The position numbers were made by a program, and so were the translations under genes. 64,000 bases of DNA, from the NCBI RefSeq assembly GCF_000003815.2, contig NC_049984.1, positions 13,708,550 through 13,772,549 of the forward strand, written 5' to 3'. Shown one piece after another: positions 25,744-37,379 of this stretch. Positions within the stretch are counted from its first letter, which is position 1. Every line of letters begins with the position of its first letter. The stretch is from Branchiostoma floridae. Taxonomy: Eukaryota > Chordata > Leptocardii > Amphioxiformes > Branchiostomatidae. Under the pieces are notes generated by a model. That model worked only from the letters and a program-made list of their open reading frames with translations, did no database searches and was not told the DNA's origin.

Positions 25744-25761
25744 AACGTTACATGTAACGTT
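25744..25761. repeat. Perfect 18-bp palindrome
   Basis: AACGTTACATGTAACGTT is its own reverse complement. It nests the TACATGTA word within AACGTT half-sites. Confidence 0.9.
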
Positions 25762-26439
25762 ATATGAAATGAAAATGGAGTATGAAACCTTTGTATCTCA
25801 TTATTGTTTTTATAATACATTATCTCTCAGTAGTCATGTGAGGTAAAATACATACTTGTGTAGAATTTCTGCAACTTACTTGTAACTTCTTTAAAGAAAT
25901 GTGAAGATTTCAAGCCAAGACATGTATCCTCTGAGTGACTCTTCACACATACCTGATACCAGGGAAGAAAGTACATGGCAAACATTCAGTCTCCTGGTAC
26001 TCTTTGATACTTTGTTTGTGACAAACGTCCGGTACATCCTGTTTGGAAGCCAAAGTTTGCACTCCCATGGGAAGTTAGCCTTGAGGACTTAATGCCAATT
26101 TGGATAGATAGTGCTAATGCATTCAGCTAACAAATTTAAGTAATGTTAACATTAAATGACAGAATGAAGACTTCCTTAGAGGCATGCACAGTTATACAAA
26201 GGGAATGCAAAGTAATATTTCCAGACTTTTAATTGAAGGATACATGATTGTAAGATATGGTCCAGAAAACACAACTGCTTGAACTAATGTTGTGGCATTT
26301 CAGTTTAAGTGCCCTTATAAATGCGTAACAGATCATACAGATTTAATGCTGTTAGATTTAATGATGTTTCTGGGGTCAAAGAACATGCATGAAAAAAAAT
26401 CAATATACCTGTAAACTTTGAGATAATTCAAACAATGAA

Positions 26440-27230
26440 ACATCCTGTGCCAATTCACGGTACAGGCATCCACATCCTACCACATCAGGTTAATTTGACC
26501 AAAGCCTGGCCGACCCCTTGATGTTGCTCCCTGTACATCACTGATCAAAACGTCTCAAGACAGTTCACCACTTTGCACTACAAGCGCCCGGCTTAAGGAA
26601 GTCATCTTGGCTAAGCCCTGTGTGCACTGCAGATTAACAGCTTTCTGCGCCATTGAAAGCAAGGGAGGGGTTAAGTAAATTTAGCTTTGGTCTCTTTGGT
26701 ATACGATCGCACCCCATCCTCAATTAGCCGTTCCACACAAACACACACAGAAGGAATAGGCTCACTTTCAAGGGTCAAATTTCCCACGATAGTGTAATGT
26801 TGGTCTGATGGGTCCTCACAAGACTTTTTAACCCACAACATAGGATTCTAGGAGGGACATGCTACTTTTTACGTACTCGGTAGGTGAGGGGATGTAACTA
26901 TGTAATGTAACTATGAGGAGGATTGCCTCATAGGAATTCTGCATATGCTGCGATAACTCTGTGTCAACAATGTTCCAGCGACTTCTCACAGAAGAAAAGC
27001 CGTATTGTTGAAGGGTATCGAGGGTGAGGACAGACGAACAGGTCGGCGCTCTCTCAGCGTCTTTTGTGTGGTTTGAAAGCGGCAGATGACCCGGCGTGTG
27101 CCAGTCTGGGCCCACAATGGGAGCCCACATGTTACACAAGGCATCCGATGACTGCTCAAATGTACACGCGTGAGTCAAGACTACTCCACAGTTATTGACC
27201 ATGACTCAGCGTCCCTTTGAAGTGGATGGC
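26440..27230. promoter_or_regulatory. CNE-like island
   Basis: Complex sequence with short homeodomain-like cores (GGTTAATTTGACC, CAATTAGCC) and no repeats. A 124-codon minus-strand frame (26828-27202) runs through the second half. It has no domain I recognise and no evident splice context, so I treat it as chance. Confidence 0.35.
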
Positions 27231-28089
27231 AGTTTGTTCTTCCAACACCAGTAACTCCACAGAAAAAGTTCCTGTGTCTCTACAGTCAACTGTAACAACG
27301 AGCAAGTTGTGTCAAACACCACAGAACTGTCATATTCCACATAGGAACAAGTGCGATCAATGTATCACAGGCCGACAGTGCTAAATATAGTACAATGCCA
27401 CAAGGTGTAGAGTTTTCAGTCCTTTGTGCTCGCTAACCACATAGTCTTGTTGTTTTACTTTAACAGGTCCTTTGAGTAAATACATAAATAGAAATATCAT
27501 TTACCACACAGCTAGAGTGGCTGGCAGAAATGGGGTCAGTGGGGACAGAACAGGTCCAGTACCACCCATGGGTCTGATGACATCATAGAACCTGGGTTAT
27601 ATAAGATTACAAAGCTGAATCAATTAAGTAATTATACTACTGTTTCTTCCATTGTACTGTTTGTCTTGTCTAACTTTTCAATGATATGCCAATACTAGAG
27701 TCTCAGACTAAAAAACCCCATGTGATCGATGTATCAAATGACAACACCTGTAAATGAGATGCAGTTATCTGTCTTAAGAAAGTTATTACTAAGACAATGA
27801 ATTGATTAATTTGTAACCAGTGACTAATGAGACTCAATGTTCACATCAAATAGGTGTGTTATTTTCAGACCAGATTTTGTAAAGTTGGCAGGATTGAACG
27901 GAAAACGTATTGTAAGGCTTGGTGCTTTTTCACTGATTATTTCCTACATATAACTTTTCAATTTCATCATTTCCAAATCATCAACTCAAAAAAGCATGTG
28001 TGTAATGTTACATCAAAGCACGGATCTCACCAAGGCTTATGTATATACATTTCAGCTATGGTGTCCTTTGCATTTCCATGAACATTCTC

Positions 28090-28570
28090 GTATGTTTGCT
28101 CATTAATAAAAACGGTTCTATGTTCCTTCTGACAGGATGCCAGAGGTGAAATTTCACTTTCATTGAGTGCCGATATCTCCCATGCCTTATCTATCAGGTT
28201 GATGCTCGAAAGAAATTCCAGTACCGAACGGCGAGCTTACTTTAACAAATCGTCTTGGGAGTTTAATAATACAAGCCCAGCTGCCGTATGCACCAAGATT
28301 AAAGGAACATGATCGACTCAGCTTGCCTTGTAATTAAGAAAATTGTAGGACTCCCTCCTCTCCTCAGACGGCAGACTTGAGATGACTAATTAATGGATTG
28401 GTCTCCAAAATCAAAGGGCAAACATTCCAGGGCCAACTGTGATTAATGGAACTCTGTACACAAATACATTCACCCTGCAATTAGGCTGCTTTTATCAAAA
28501 TGTGGATCTATCGAGTTGTTTCTATGAAAGAACAATGTACCGACTGAGTTGTTGGGGTATTTGCAATAAC
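28090..28570. promoter_or_regulatory. CNE-like island with homeodomain and TCF/LEF-type words
   Basis: Contains GACTAATTAATGGATTGG (28384-28401 area), ATCAAAG at 28410-28416, CAAACATTCCAGGGCC (TEAD-like CATTCC) and GTGATTAATGGAAC within about 70 bp. That is a high packing of developmental factor words. No frame of note. Function is inferred from motif density. Confidence 0.45.
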
Positions 28571-30620
28571 AGAAATTTTAAAGATTAAGTGGGACATCTT
28601 CTAACATCAAAAATGAAGATTGGATTTTGGTAACTTTTATCATTCACTATTATTGAAGATGAAGTACAATCATACAGACTAATTGGTGGGCAGATATTTC
28701 ACATCTAAGAAGTAGGTGGCGCCTCCCAATGCTGCAGGGATGAAAGCTAATTGGTTACTTTGAACTGGTTACCATAGCAACAAGAGGTCAGAGTTGCACA
28801 GGGGAGAGTGAGAAGACTGCGGGTCCCTTTCTATTTTCAAGTTTTTCTTTTTCATGTCGAGGCTGTCGCATTCACTTAACTTGCATTAATTTGTTCAGTT
28901 CCAGCTGACATAAGGTTTGTATAGACTCTATCGCAGTTTAAAGTGCCCTTAAGACACATGCCTCATGTAACATCTTGACCTCTACTTTAACTGCTGACTT
29001 CTATTGGTTATGACCTTGTAACTGCTCTAACTTTGAGTAAAGCACAATGATTTTGTTTTGATGGAAAAGATTTTAATATGTGCTCCACTGACTTTTGTCC
29101 ACTATTGTCTCTACTTGACTCAATGACTTGTCATGTTTCCTGGGCTCCCTTGGAAGTCAGCTTTTAAAAGTTGAAGGGTCACCCAATATTGTCTTAAGAT
29201 TAATAAAAATATAAACACTGAAGTTTTTTATCTCTGGGCTGCTTCACCTTTCCTCTCAAAACTGTTTAAACCAATCTGGAACTCTTATTGCCTTCCTTTC
29301 TGGCGAAGCATTATCTATTTAGTGAGTTACTCTCTAAAATATTTTGCTTGCTCAGTCTCGCATAAAAAAATAATGACAACTAGAAAGGCCGACATTTGCT
29401 TAAGAGCAAATACAGCATATTTCAGCCATACCCCTTCCCACGCAACATTGGACTGTTCCAAATCACCCCTGCGCAAAAATGGAACATCCTCTTAACAGTA
29501 CATTACCCCCCAAAGTGGACTGGTATTGTGAATTGATTCCAGGTAAAAACAGAGCTTGCTTCTATTTTTCAGAAAATGACAATAATCACACCTTCCATTC
29601 AGAAAATTTTCATCATGACTGAAAATTGTTGAATGACTTCATGTAATGTCATTAACAATTTTCAGTACGATAACTAGGTGTAAGTTTAAAAAAGTATAAG
29701 CTCCTTGTGATGTGGGTACATTTATTATTGCAGTGAACTTTTTTTATTCAAGTAGGGCATACGATTTAATAATTATCAAGCAGGTGCAGGTACTGTAGGA
29801 GCGTTTGTTTTCTTCAAGCTGTAAAACTGTTAAACTGTTTTACTTTGTATGCAATCAGCCATCGAGCCTATTCTTATTTTAGTTTAACAACTTCCTGCCA
29901 GACCCGGAAGATACGATTGAACCTTGTTCGAGGATTTATTTTCGTCTGTCTGGTCAGTCTGTTCATACCCTGGCGCTGAGAGTGTTTTATTGGGCTGAAA
30001 CTCTGGCAGTTTAAAGTTACTTACAATTTAAATGTTCAAAGTTTATGTCAAACAACAACAGCACTAGGAAATGTGGCCACTATAGACAGGTGGTCACTAT
30101 AGAGAAAATGCTGATCTATTGACTAGGAGCCATACGTTACACATGATTTCAGTACACTGATCATTAATCATATAAACATTGCACAGGTAAGCCAATTGTT
30201 TAGATGTACAATTAAGTTCAAATAATTCTGAAGAGAAATATTGATGAGAAAATAATCATTCTCGCCACTGTCTAACTTATAATTACGTATCAAAACTAAA
30301 CGCAGATTTTCTAACTAACGCACCTTTCGCCGACTTCATCAAAGGACCGCCGGCTATCAATCAAACACGGCTGTTGATTAGACTTAGAGTTTCAAACAGT
30401 CATGTGCTGTGTGCCAGTTGACAGCGAACTTCATGCTACGTGATGTTTTACATTGCTTGGACCTTCTTTCCTACAGCGGTGCTTCTACAAAATATTTAGA
30501 CTGTAACACTGAGTCCCACATGTTTTATAGAATAGAATTTGACGCAGAACAGCGTTTTTTGCTGGGTATTTTTCTTGAAACATGTTCGTGGGAATATCAG
30601 CGAGGCGGCGACGTAGGGAT
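28571..30620. other. AT-rich non-coding
   Basis: No gene. A short direct repeat of the word CACTATAGA occurs at 30073-30106. The 15-mer ATATTTCAGCCATAC at about 29420 matches the inverted complement of the hairpin arm at 32698-32711 and may mark an old related element terminus. An ATCAAAG core lies at 30338-30344. Confidence 0.45.
30073..30106 (+). repeat. Short tandem GTGG(C/T)CACTATAGA repeat
   Basis: Two adjacent copies of GTGGYCACTATAGA, 18-19 bp apart. I have met this word pair in dispersed repeats of marine invertebrates, but cannot place the rest of the element here. Confidence 0.55.
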
Positions 30621-30621
30621 A

Positions 30622-31366
30622 TCAGACCGCCAACAAAAGTCGCACGGCGGCTAACGGCGCAGCAAAGATACTAGCGCTATAAATAAGCGCTTCAACTAAG
30701 GATGGCAACCCGTACAATATTTTTGTATACTGTTGAGCTAAGTAAAGTTTGTTGTTTATGAGGTTTTAGTTGTCTTTCAAGCTTTGACCCGAAATATTTT
30801 AAAGTCAAACTGCTGAAGAGAAGTAAGTGACTGCTACGATTATCGTAGATATGGCCCTAAAAAAACTGATAAAAGAAGCCTTCTCAATAGTCTAAAATGC
30901 AAGAGCTTCCGGGGGGCTTCGCCCACCTGGGTCCCCCCCCACAGTGGCCCTGCCCCTGGACCCCGCCAGGGACATTCGGCGGCCCCCGGACCCCTGTCCG
31001 ACGCTTTGAAAAAATCCTGGCGAGAAGTCTGTACGGCCTGAGTCTTCAAGTTAACGTATTGTGTGGTCCCGCTTATGAATATTAATTAGCCTTCGCTTTC
31101 CTCTTCGCTGATTGGCTGAACCATTAATTGAATTAACTCTTCCTGCCGGCTAGACGCAGGTGCAGATGTCGGCTCTGTGGGGTGAACGTCCGAAAGGTCA
31201 CGGCATGGAGAACGAAAGAAAACCAATTTCCCCTAATAAAAGTGCTGTAATTAAGCCTTTTACAGTACTTTATGCCAAAAATTTTACTTGGATCATTTTA
31301 CCAACTATCTTATGCCTATCTATACCAAATGTTACTCATACCAGGGTACAGGGGTGCAAAATATAC
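30622..31366 (+). repeat. Large tandem duplication, unit 1
   Basis: Colinear with 31374-31980: AGACCG.CAACAA.AGTCGCACGG, then GCGCAGC.AA.ATAC, CTGAAGAGAAG, AAGTGACTGCT.CGATTAT, TAAAATGC.AGAGC, CCCGCTTATGAATATTAATT, CTCTTCGCTGATTGGCT, TATGCCTATCTATACCAAAT and ATACCAGGGTACAGGGG. This unit carries a C-rich block at 30906-30990 (GGGGGGCTTCGCCCACC) that is mostly missing from unit 2. The 69- and 62-codon frames in that block are composition artefacts. Confidence 0.85.
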
Positions 31367-31373
31367 CGTTATA

Positions 31374-31980
31374 AGACCGTCAACAACAGTCGCACGGAGC
31401 TAACAGCGCAGCGAAAATACCATCGCTAGCGTTTCAACTTCGGATAACAAGTTATAAGTACTGTTGAACTCAGTAACGTTAAAGTTTGTTTTTAGTTGCC
31501 TTTGACGGTTTGACCTGAAATAGTGTTACGCTAAACTCCTGAAGAGAAGTTAAGTGACTGCTGCGATTATCATAGATATGCCCCTAAGAACTGATACAAT
31601 ATAAAGCCTTCTGAATAGTGTAAAATGCGAGAGCCTTAGGCGGGCTTCCCTCCCCCTGGCGGGAACACTGCTATATACGGGATCATGAGGCCCCGCTTAT
31701 GAATATTAATTAGCCTTTGGCCTCCTCTTCGCTGATTGGCTAGGTCTTTGATTCAATTAACTCTCCGGCTGACGCGCACAGGTGTGGCTCTGTGCGGGGT
31801 CACGGAAGGTCACGTCAGGAGGCCAAAAGAAAACAAATTTCCCCTCAGAAAAGTGCCAAAAATAATCATTTTAAAGTTGTTTATGTCAAAAATTTTACTT
31901 GCATCTTGTTACCAAGTATCTAATGCCTATCTATACCAAATTTCAGGTCATTTAATTGTAATACCAGGGTACAGGAGCCA
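31374..31980 (+). repeat. Large tandem duplication, unit 2
   Basis: Second copy of 30622-31366. The offset is about 750 bp at the start and 624 bp near the CCCGCTTATGAAT word. A roughly 125 bp net deletion therefore lies between, around the C-rich block at about 31640-31690. It passes directly into the ~162 bp tandem array. The pair plus array probably form one composite non-autonomous element. Confidence 0.85.
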
Positions 31981-32584
31981 AAAGTGTCCTTTTTTGGTCA
32001 AAAATTGGCCAAAAATCGCAAAAATAAGCATTTTGTTGCACTGTACACCAAAAGTGTTATTGAATTTATATGAAGGGATTATCAAGGCACATCTGTGTCA
32101 AATTTCAGCTCATTCGGTTGCAATACCAAGGTACAGGAGCCAAAAGTGTCCTTTTTTGGTCAAAAATTGGTCAAAAAATCGCAAAAATAAGCATTTTGTT
32201 GTACTGTACACCAAAAGTGTTATTGAATTTATATGGGGGCATTATCAAGGCACATCTCTGTCAAATTTCAGCTCATTTGGTTGTAATACCAGGGTACAGG
32301 GGCCAAAAGTATCCTTTTTTGGTCAAAAATTGGTCAAAAAATCGCAAAAATAAGCATTTTGTTGTACTGTACACCAAAAGTGTTATCGAATTTATATGGG
32401 GACATTATAAAGGCACATCTCTGTCAAATTTCAGCTCATTTGGTTGTAATACCAGGGTACAGGGGCCAAAATATACAGTTTTGGTCTAAAATTGACCAAA
32501 AAATCTCAATAAAATCATTTTAGAGGCAGATATGAAAAAACTGAGAAAAAAGCATCAAGGTATTGGCCCATTCTACCCCTGTGC
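31937..32584 (+). repeat. Tandem array, ~162 bp unit, about four copies
   Basis: Units begin at CAAATTTCAG at 31937, 32099, 32262 and 32425, giving spacings of 162, 163 and 163 bp. A diverged fifth start is at about 32585. Each unit has ATACCAGGGTACAGG, GGTCAAAAATTGG, CAAAAATAAGCATTTTG, TGTACACCAAAAGTGTTAT and AAGGCACATCT. Central units are over 90% alike and the last is broken near 32490. The long plus-strand frame over it (31736-32353) exists only because 162 is a multiple of three. Confidence 0.95.
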
Positions 32585-32712
32585 CAAATTTCAGGTCATT
32601 CGGTCCAGGAACGGCGGAGATGAATCACTTTGAAGATTTGACAGGAGAAAGAAAGAAGAAAGAAACATTACGAATACAATATATTTCACCATACTATGTA
32701 TGGCTGAAATAT
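32585..32712 (+). mobile_element. 3' terminus of Helitron-associated-like non-autonomous element
   Basis: After the array comes ATTCGGTCCAGGAACGG, a GA-rich stretch (GAGAAAGAAAGAAGAAAGAAAC), then a terminal hairpin at 32681-32712 with arms ATATTTCA.CCATAC and GTATGGCTGAAATAT. Central tandem repeats, a GA-rich microsatellite and a subterminal hairpin together recall the pearl/DINE-1/HINE class described in molluscs and flies. The assignment is inferred from architecture. I see no Rep/helicase coding sequence. Confidence 0.5.
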
Positions 32713-32719
32713 AATAATA

Positions 32720-33640
32720 CACTTCAGACTTTTTGATTCAATTATTCATGTATTATTTCCACTGTGAAGTATTTCCAGTTTGTCATTTCCAGCAGAATGG
32801 CAAACTGCTCTCCACATGCTGTTACCCTGTGAGGATCTATCCGTCACCTGTCCAAGCTGAAGCCCCTATCACAAACCTTCAGGCCTGCACCATACATCCT
32901 CACAGTCTGTATCATAACATAAACTTCACATGACGATAATGCTGCAATAAACACTGAATGTCAGAGGTAAGGCAGGATGTTCAAACTTGAACTCAAACCT
33001 ACAGCAGTCATAAATTACCCGGTTAAATGGGTGTTATGAGTTGTGTAGCTTAGGGAAGCTATTAAGTGTAATGAAACATGCAATTGCAAAATAACAGAAA
33101 TTAATCTTTTTCCACAACATTAACTATAGCTAAGTCTGGTGTAGCTTATATCATGTAGTTCTATCATATTCATCAAACAGCATTCATATCGGGAAATGAT
33201 TGGAACAAAAATGACTAGGAAAAAACTTTAAAAGGTCATAAGTTATAACATCTATTATCATAATACCGGTACGTTTACGACGATTTCTCTAGCCATACTG
33301 ATTTGACAAATTGTCAACGCATCATTTTCTCCAGTTACATGTTGCTGTTATAGGTTACCCTTGCCACTTCTTCTGTGTAACTTTTCTGCCACTCTTGTCC
33401 TGCTAAAAGCGTAATATTGTAAATGTAACACGCCGCGGAATTACACGGCGAACGGGCGCGTGGTTGGGAGGGGGTAAAAAATACCGGTAGGAAGAAACAC
33501 GGCACAATTAACTGCCGCTATGTACATTTATACATCCTCTGATGTTCGTTCCTTTTCTGTCAGTAAATGCATAAAACATAAACCTGCATGAGCATACAAA
33601 ATGTCATGAGAAAACGGACGTATACTGTCAAGAATTTTCA
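32720..33640. other. AT-rich non-coding
   Basis: No gene and no repeat recognised. ACCGGTA words recur (33266 and 33483 areas, and again near 34094). A small GC-rich patch lies at 33428-33475 (CGCCGCGG, GGGCGCGTGG). Confidence 0.4.
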
Positions 33641-33666
33641 TTTAACTTCTGTCCGTCACAACCGCT

Positions 33667-33725
33667 ATGACGTAACACTTCACTGCTAGCGTAGATATAA
33701 AAATGGCGGGAAAATGGCTGCGTAC
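33667..33725 (+). promoter_or_regulatory. Possible core promoter (CRE, TATA-like, YY1/E2F words)
   Basis: Within 60 bp there are TGACGTAA (33668-33675, CREB/ATF-like), GATATAAAAA (about 33693-33702), and an overlapping AAAATGGCGGGAAAATGG. The last contains an AAAATGGCGG YY1-type word and a GGCGGGAAA E2F-type word. The combination is promoter-like, and a short frame begins 160 bp downstream. No transcript evidence is available and the match may be fortuitous. Confidence 0.25.
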
Positions 33726-33884
33726 GTTCAATTTTGCCCATTCAGTCGTAGATCCGGGCTATTATGCAACGGTTCTTCACACTTTTACATGAGTTGTAGG
33801 TCACCAACAGAAATTCAAGATTGTTGTTGAATCATGTTCGTCTTGTGCCGTGAGCATGTGTAATTATGATCTATAAATTTGGCA

Positions 33885-33992
33885 ATGAATGTGACAGTGT
33901 GTTCGTCCCACGACGAGCTGCCTACCCCGAAAAAGATACTGAAAACTTTTGGCCTTGTTGTCTTCGAATGCATTGTTATCGATGCTTTGTAA
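33885..33992 (+). CDS. Hypothetical small frame, 35 codons
   Basis: ATG at 33885 opens 35 codons ending in TAA at 33990-33992. The peptide starts MNVTVCSSHDELPTPKK and ends in a hydrophobic Phe/Val/Ile-rich stretch. It lies downstream of the promoter-like words at 33667-33725, and its CpG content is higher than its surroundings. It matches no family I know and could be a chance frame, a short uORF-like peptide or a first exon whose splice donor I cannot fix. Confidence 0.12.
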   Translation: MNVTVCSSHDELPTPKKILKTFGLVVFECIVIDAL

Positions 33993-33999
33993 ATGATGT

Positions 34000-35900
34000 A
34001 TTGGACACCTAGATGTCTGAAGTGTGCACAGCTCAGAAATAACTATAATTGTTACATGTGTAGATCTCTTTAAGTTCCAGTATTTTTAATCTACCGGTAT
34101 AAGTCTTACTACCGGTATTATGCCAATGCATGTTATATCCAAACCTGAGGCTTGATGCTTGAAGTGTCAAGGTCATAAAAGTACCACCCAGTCAAAATAT
34201 CAGTTAGAACAGGTTATCGACATTGGCAAACATTCCTATAGTCAAGCTACAATGTCTACAACAGTACAACAACAAAAAACACATGAATCTATCTTAGAAT
34301 CTCCATTTCTTCCATCATTTACAATATCAAGTACATGTAACATGATGCAGAATAAACCACAGGACAAGGCAGATGGTATCATGGAGCTGTAGATGCTTCA
34401 CATTTACATTCCTAAAGTTTCCATCCACCATTGGTAGCCTATTCCCTGGAAGCAGTTCAAAGGCACACGTCTTGACAAATTGCCAAATCATGTCTTGTCT
34501 AGACATATCAGTGAACAATTACAAAAGATACACGGAGAAAAATTTATGGTTATCGGTTCTAGGGTTGGAGTGTGGTGAGGTAATCCACAGTTATCAGTTA
34601 CACCAGCTTTGAAGAGGGGTCGCGCAATGTGTCCTAACCAATATCAGCTACCAATTAGGGGAGATAAACTTGCAGGTGTCTTGTTGGAAGTATTGATCCT
34701 ACATGCTTCACTGTCTCTGTGCTGTGATGTAGAGGAGAGAGCCACTGACACCAGGCCGTAATTAGACACTTTTTGATACTGGAGACTTAGTTGGGTGGGT
34801 GAAGTTTGTGAACACCTACTGGCAGGTCAGCAAGTCTGTTTTTTGTAACCAAATATCTACAGATTTTGCTAATACAACAGTGCCCAGGCCCACACTTCCA
34901 AATGTTCAAGTGCTTTTCAAACATTCTTCATATGAGACTTCCAAGCGGTTCAAGTCATAGGTCGTAATTCATTTCAGGGACAACTTTGTTATCGACACAG
35001 TATCTTTTGAGTGATATGACCCTTGTCAGCAAATCTATACCTGCGCATTGCACTTCAGTGGTGGTCACCAGCTATGAAATTAAAAACAAAACTAAGCTGT
35101 CAGTAACTGCAAAACAGGATAACATCTACTCTGTATCTTCTTCGCTCTCTATATTAGTAAAGTCTAACATTTTCTGGTCCTTGCTGTGCTGTCCATGTCA
35201 ATGACTGTCCTTCTCTCTCTCACATTAGGCCACACCGATTTAATTTTATGGATGACATTCTCTGGAGACTCCAAAACTAATGTGTGCAGGCAAAAAAAAA
35301 GAAAAATCCAGGCAAAAATAAAAAGTGCTGCTAAACCACAGGACTAAACATCCAGACCATTCTTTCCAAGGCTTGGTTTGACTTACAGATAAGTTCACCT
35401 CCAGTAAGACAGCAAGAGACAATTGTTGCCATTTCAATTATGTTTGTATTGGCATTCTTGTTTAAAGAGGGAACAAGGCCTCTGTAGCCCCATGCCCTGA
35501 CCATGTGCCCTGGAGAGCAGGTCCTCTGGTAACCATAAACTCTGATTGATATGGGGTGATATGTAGCCACAGTTTTTTTGGGGAGAACAGGCTAAAATCA
35601 ATCCGCGCTCAGATGTCATCCATAGAATTAAGTCAGTGTGGCCTTATACGACAAATGAAGCGGACTAGACAATGGTCCTACTATCTCTCTTAGTTATCCT
35701 TCTCCATGTACAGCTTTGCGTGCCTTCTGTGGAAAAATCTAACTTCAAAGTCATGTGCAACTGATACAAGGACCATTGTTTGGGACATCTATCCCATTGA
35801 CATCTTCGCTATCAGCAATGTTCTTGGAGATGAAACAATACTAGCAATTTCAGCAAGTTGATGATCCTGATTTTATTACAGACATCTGAATGGAACAACA
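34000..35900. other. AT-rich non-coding
   Basis: Nothing recognised. Short frames on both strands overlap one another (34159-34518 and 35246-35570) without a recognisable product. An A-rich run sits at 35290-35300. A TACATGTA word lies at 34332-34339. Confidence 0.45.
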
Positions 35901-35917
35901 CATTATGAGGGTAATGT

Positions 35918-36169
35918 GTAGCCTGGATACCAGACCTCGGCCTGAGGGACAGTCTTTTTAGCGAATGCCCACAAATGCCCACTCTGTAGAAGTCCGCGCT
36001 GCACGAATCTCATATTTTTTGCTTGGAATATGTCCACGTTGTGCTCCCATGTATTAATCTTGAGTTTTAACTCAATCAATTGGCCCAAAGTGACATAAAT
36101 CAAAGTTGACGATTTTCGAAGGTCTTTTCAGAGAACGCCCAGCAAAAAGTCTTTTTAGCGAATGCCCAC
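35918..36169 (+). repeat. Repeat pair AGTCTTTTTAGCGAATGCCC with dispersed-repeat start
   Basis: A 22-bp word is identical at 35951-35972 and 36148-36169. A diverged third version (GGTCTTTTCAGAGAACGCCC) lies at 36121-36140. The first is preceded by GTAGCCTGGATACCAGAC, a word I associate with dispersed lancelet repeats. Probably one degraded element with internal repeats. Its boundaries are unknown. Confidence 0.5.
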
Positions 36170-36811
36170 TATATCCACAAAAATGTTGTACAATTTCCTT
36201 AGGGGCATGCTGGCCATAGAGCCAAGGAGTTGGGGCTGTATATGGGATGTCTCTCCTGGTTCCAATCTGGGTAGGGCATCAAAATTGGGGCTGCAGCTAT
36301 CTTTTGAAAGGGACAGAAAAAGGGGTACTGAGGAGGTACTTTGAGAACGTTAAAGCAGAATTTCTTCTCACCCCTCCCTGTAAAAATATACATTGCTACT
36401 GAAACAGCAATAAAACTTGCTGGCCTATGTGCCACTAGCACTTCAAGGGTCTGAGACTGCCAATGTTTGCCCTTAACTTTTTATCAACTACAGCAGAAGT
36501 CACCACATGAAGGGTCATGGGGCCTTCCACACTATTAACTTTTCGCTGCTGTAGGAAACTTTGTATGGGTACAGCAGAGAGAAGGGTTATTCTATATTTG
36601 AAAACCAACATATATAGGCAGGGGTAGTAAACATGCTATATGTGCCATTAGATTAAATATTTACAGAGTACAAAGAGTAAAAAAAAAAACAGAAAATGTG
36701 CTGGATGGTCAATCAGCACCAAGGAGAAGGACACTGGAAAAAAAAGAAAGGTAAGGAAGTTAGTTCAAAAGCTTCCTTCAAAACCCAGTAAGCTTGCACT
36801 GGTGTCAAACA

Positions 36812-36920
36812 GTCAATCAATCAATCAATCATTCAATAAAAACAATCAATCACTTTCACTTTATTTATTTTACCAGTAATTACATCTCAGGCCGGAAATC
36901 GGCCTGCTTTTCAGGTAATC
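36812..36920 (-). mobile_element. LINE-like 3' end with ATTG-type tail
   Basis: On the minus strand, a hairpin CAGGCCGATTTCCGGCCTG (plus coordinates 36888-36906; 7-bp stem) is followed by GAGATGTAATTACTGG, TAAAATAAATAAAG, and a tail of TGATTGATTGATTG (36812-36830, read TCAATCAATC on the plus strand). A stable 3' hairpin plus short tandem tail is typical of CR1/L2-type non-LTR retrotransposon ends. The element body would lie at higher coordinates. I recognise no reverse transcriptase there, so this is a 5'-truncated copy. Confidence 0.6.
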
Positions 36921-37379
36921 CTGGACATAAAAGTACAAAGTACACATAGCAATCAAGCAATCTTTATTAAACAACTGGCAAAAGCATACAGAAGTATACC
37001 ACAATTTCAAGATAGATATACCTCTAACATTACTTACAGCTGTCTTTCCTATACATTAGGCATTGACAGTGACAGTGAACCATGGCTTATAATTCTTTTT
37101 ATTTGACAGAAGCCTTCTCTAGTAGAGTGCATGCATGATAGCTGGGTGATGACTGTCTTTAGTAAAAAAACAAAACATTCTCCTTCATTTGTGTATCTTT
37201 TTCAAGATCACATAGGAAAAGGTCATTGTTACTATAAACATGTCAAAAAATGCTGTAACTTGATATGGAAACCAATCAAGAATGTCAGATGGAAAGTACT
37301 GGGTCCAGACAACAAGGACTCTGGTAATACAGGTCCTCCCCAAAGCTATTAGGGGCAATTTGAGTTCACTACAACCATC

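Noticed and set aside
26828-27202. 124-codon minus-strand frame
   Set aside because: No family resemblance; lies in a CNE-like island with other phases equally open.
30840-31085. Gly/Pro-rich frames over the C-rich block
   Set aside because: Part of the duplicated repeat unit; composition artefact.
31736-32489. 205- and 139-codon plus-strand frames
   Set aside because: They run through the ~162 bp tandem array. The repeated peptide reflects a unit length divisible by three, not a gene.
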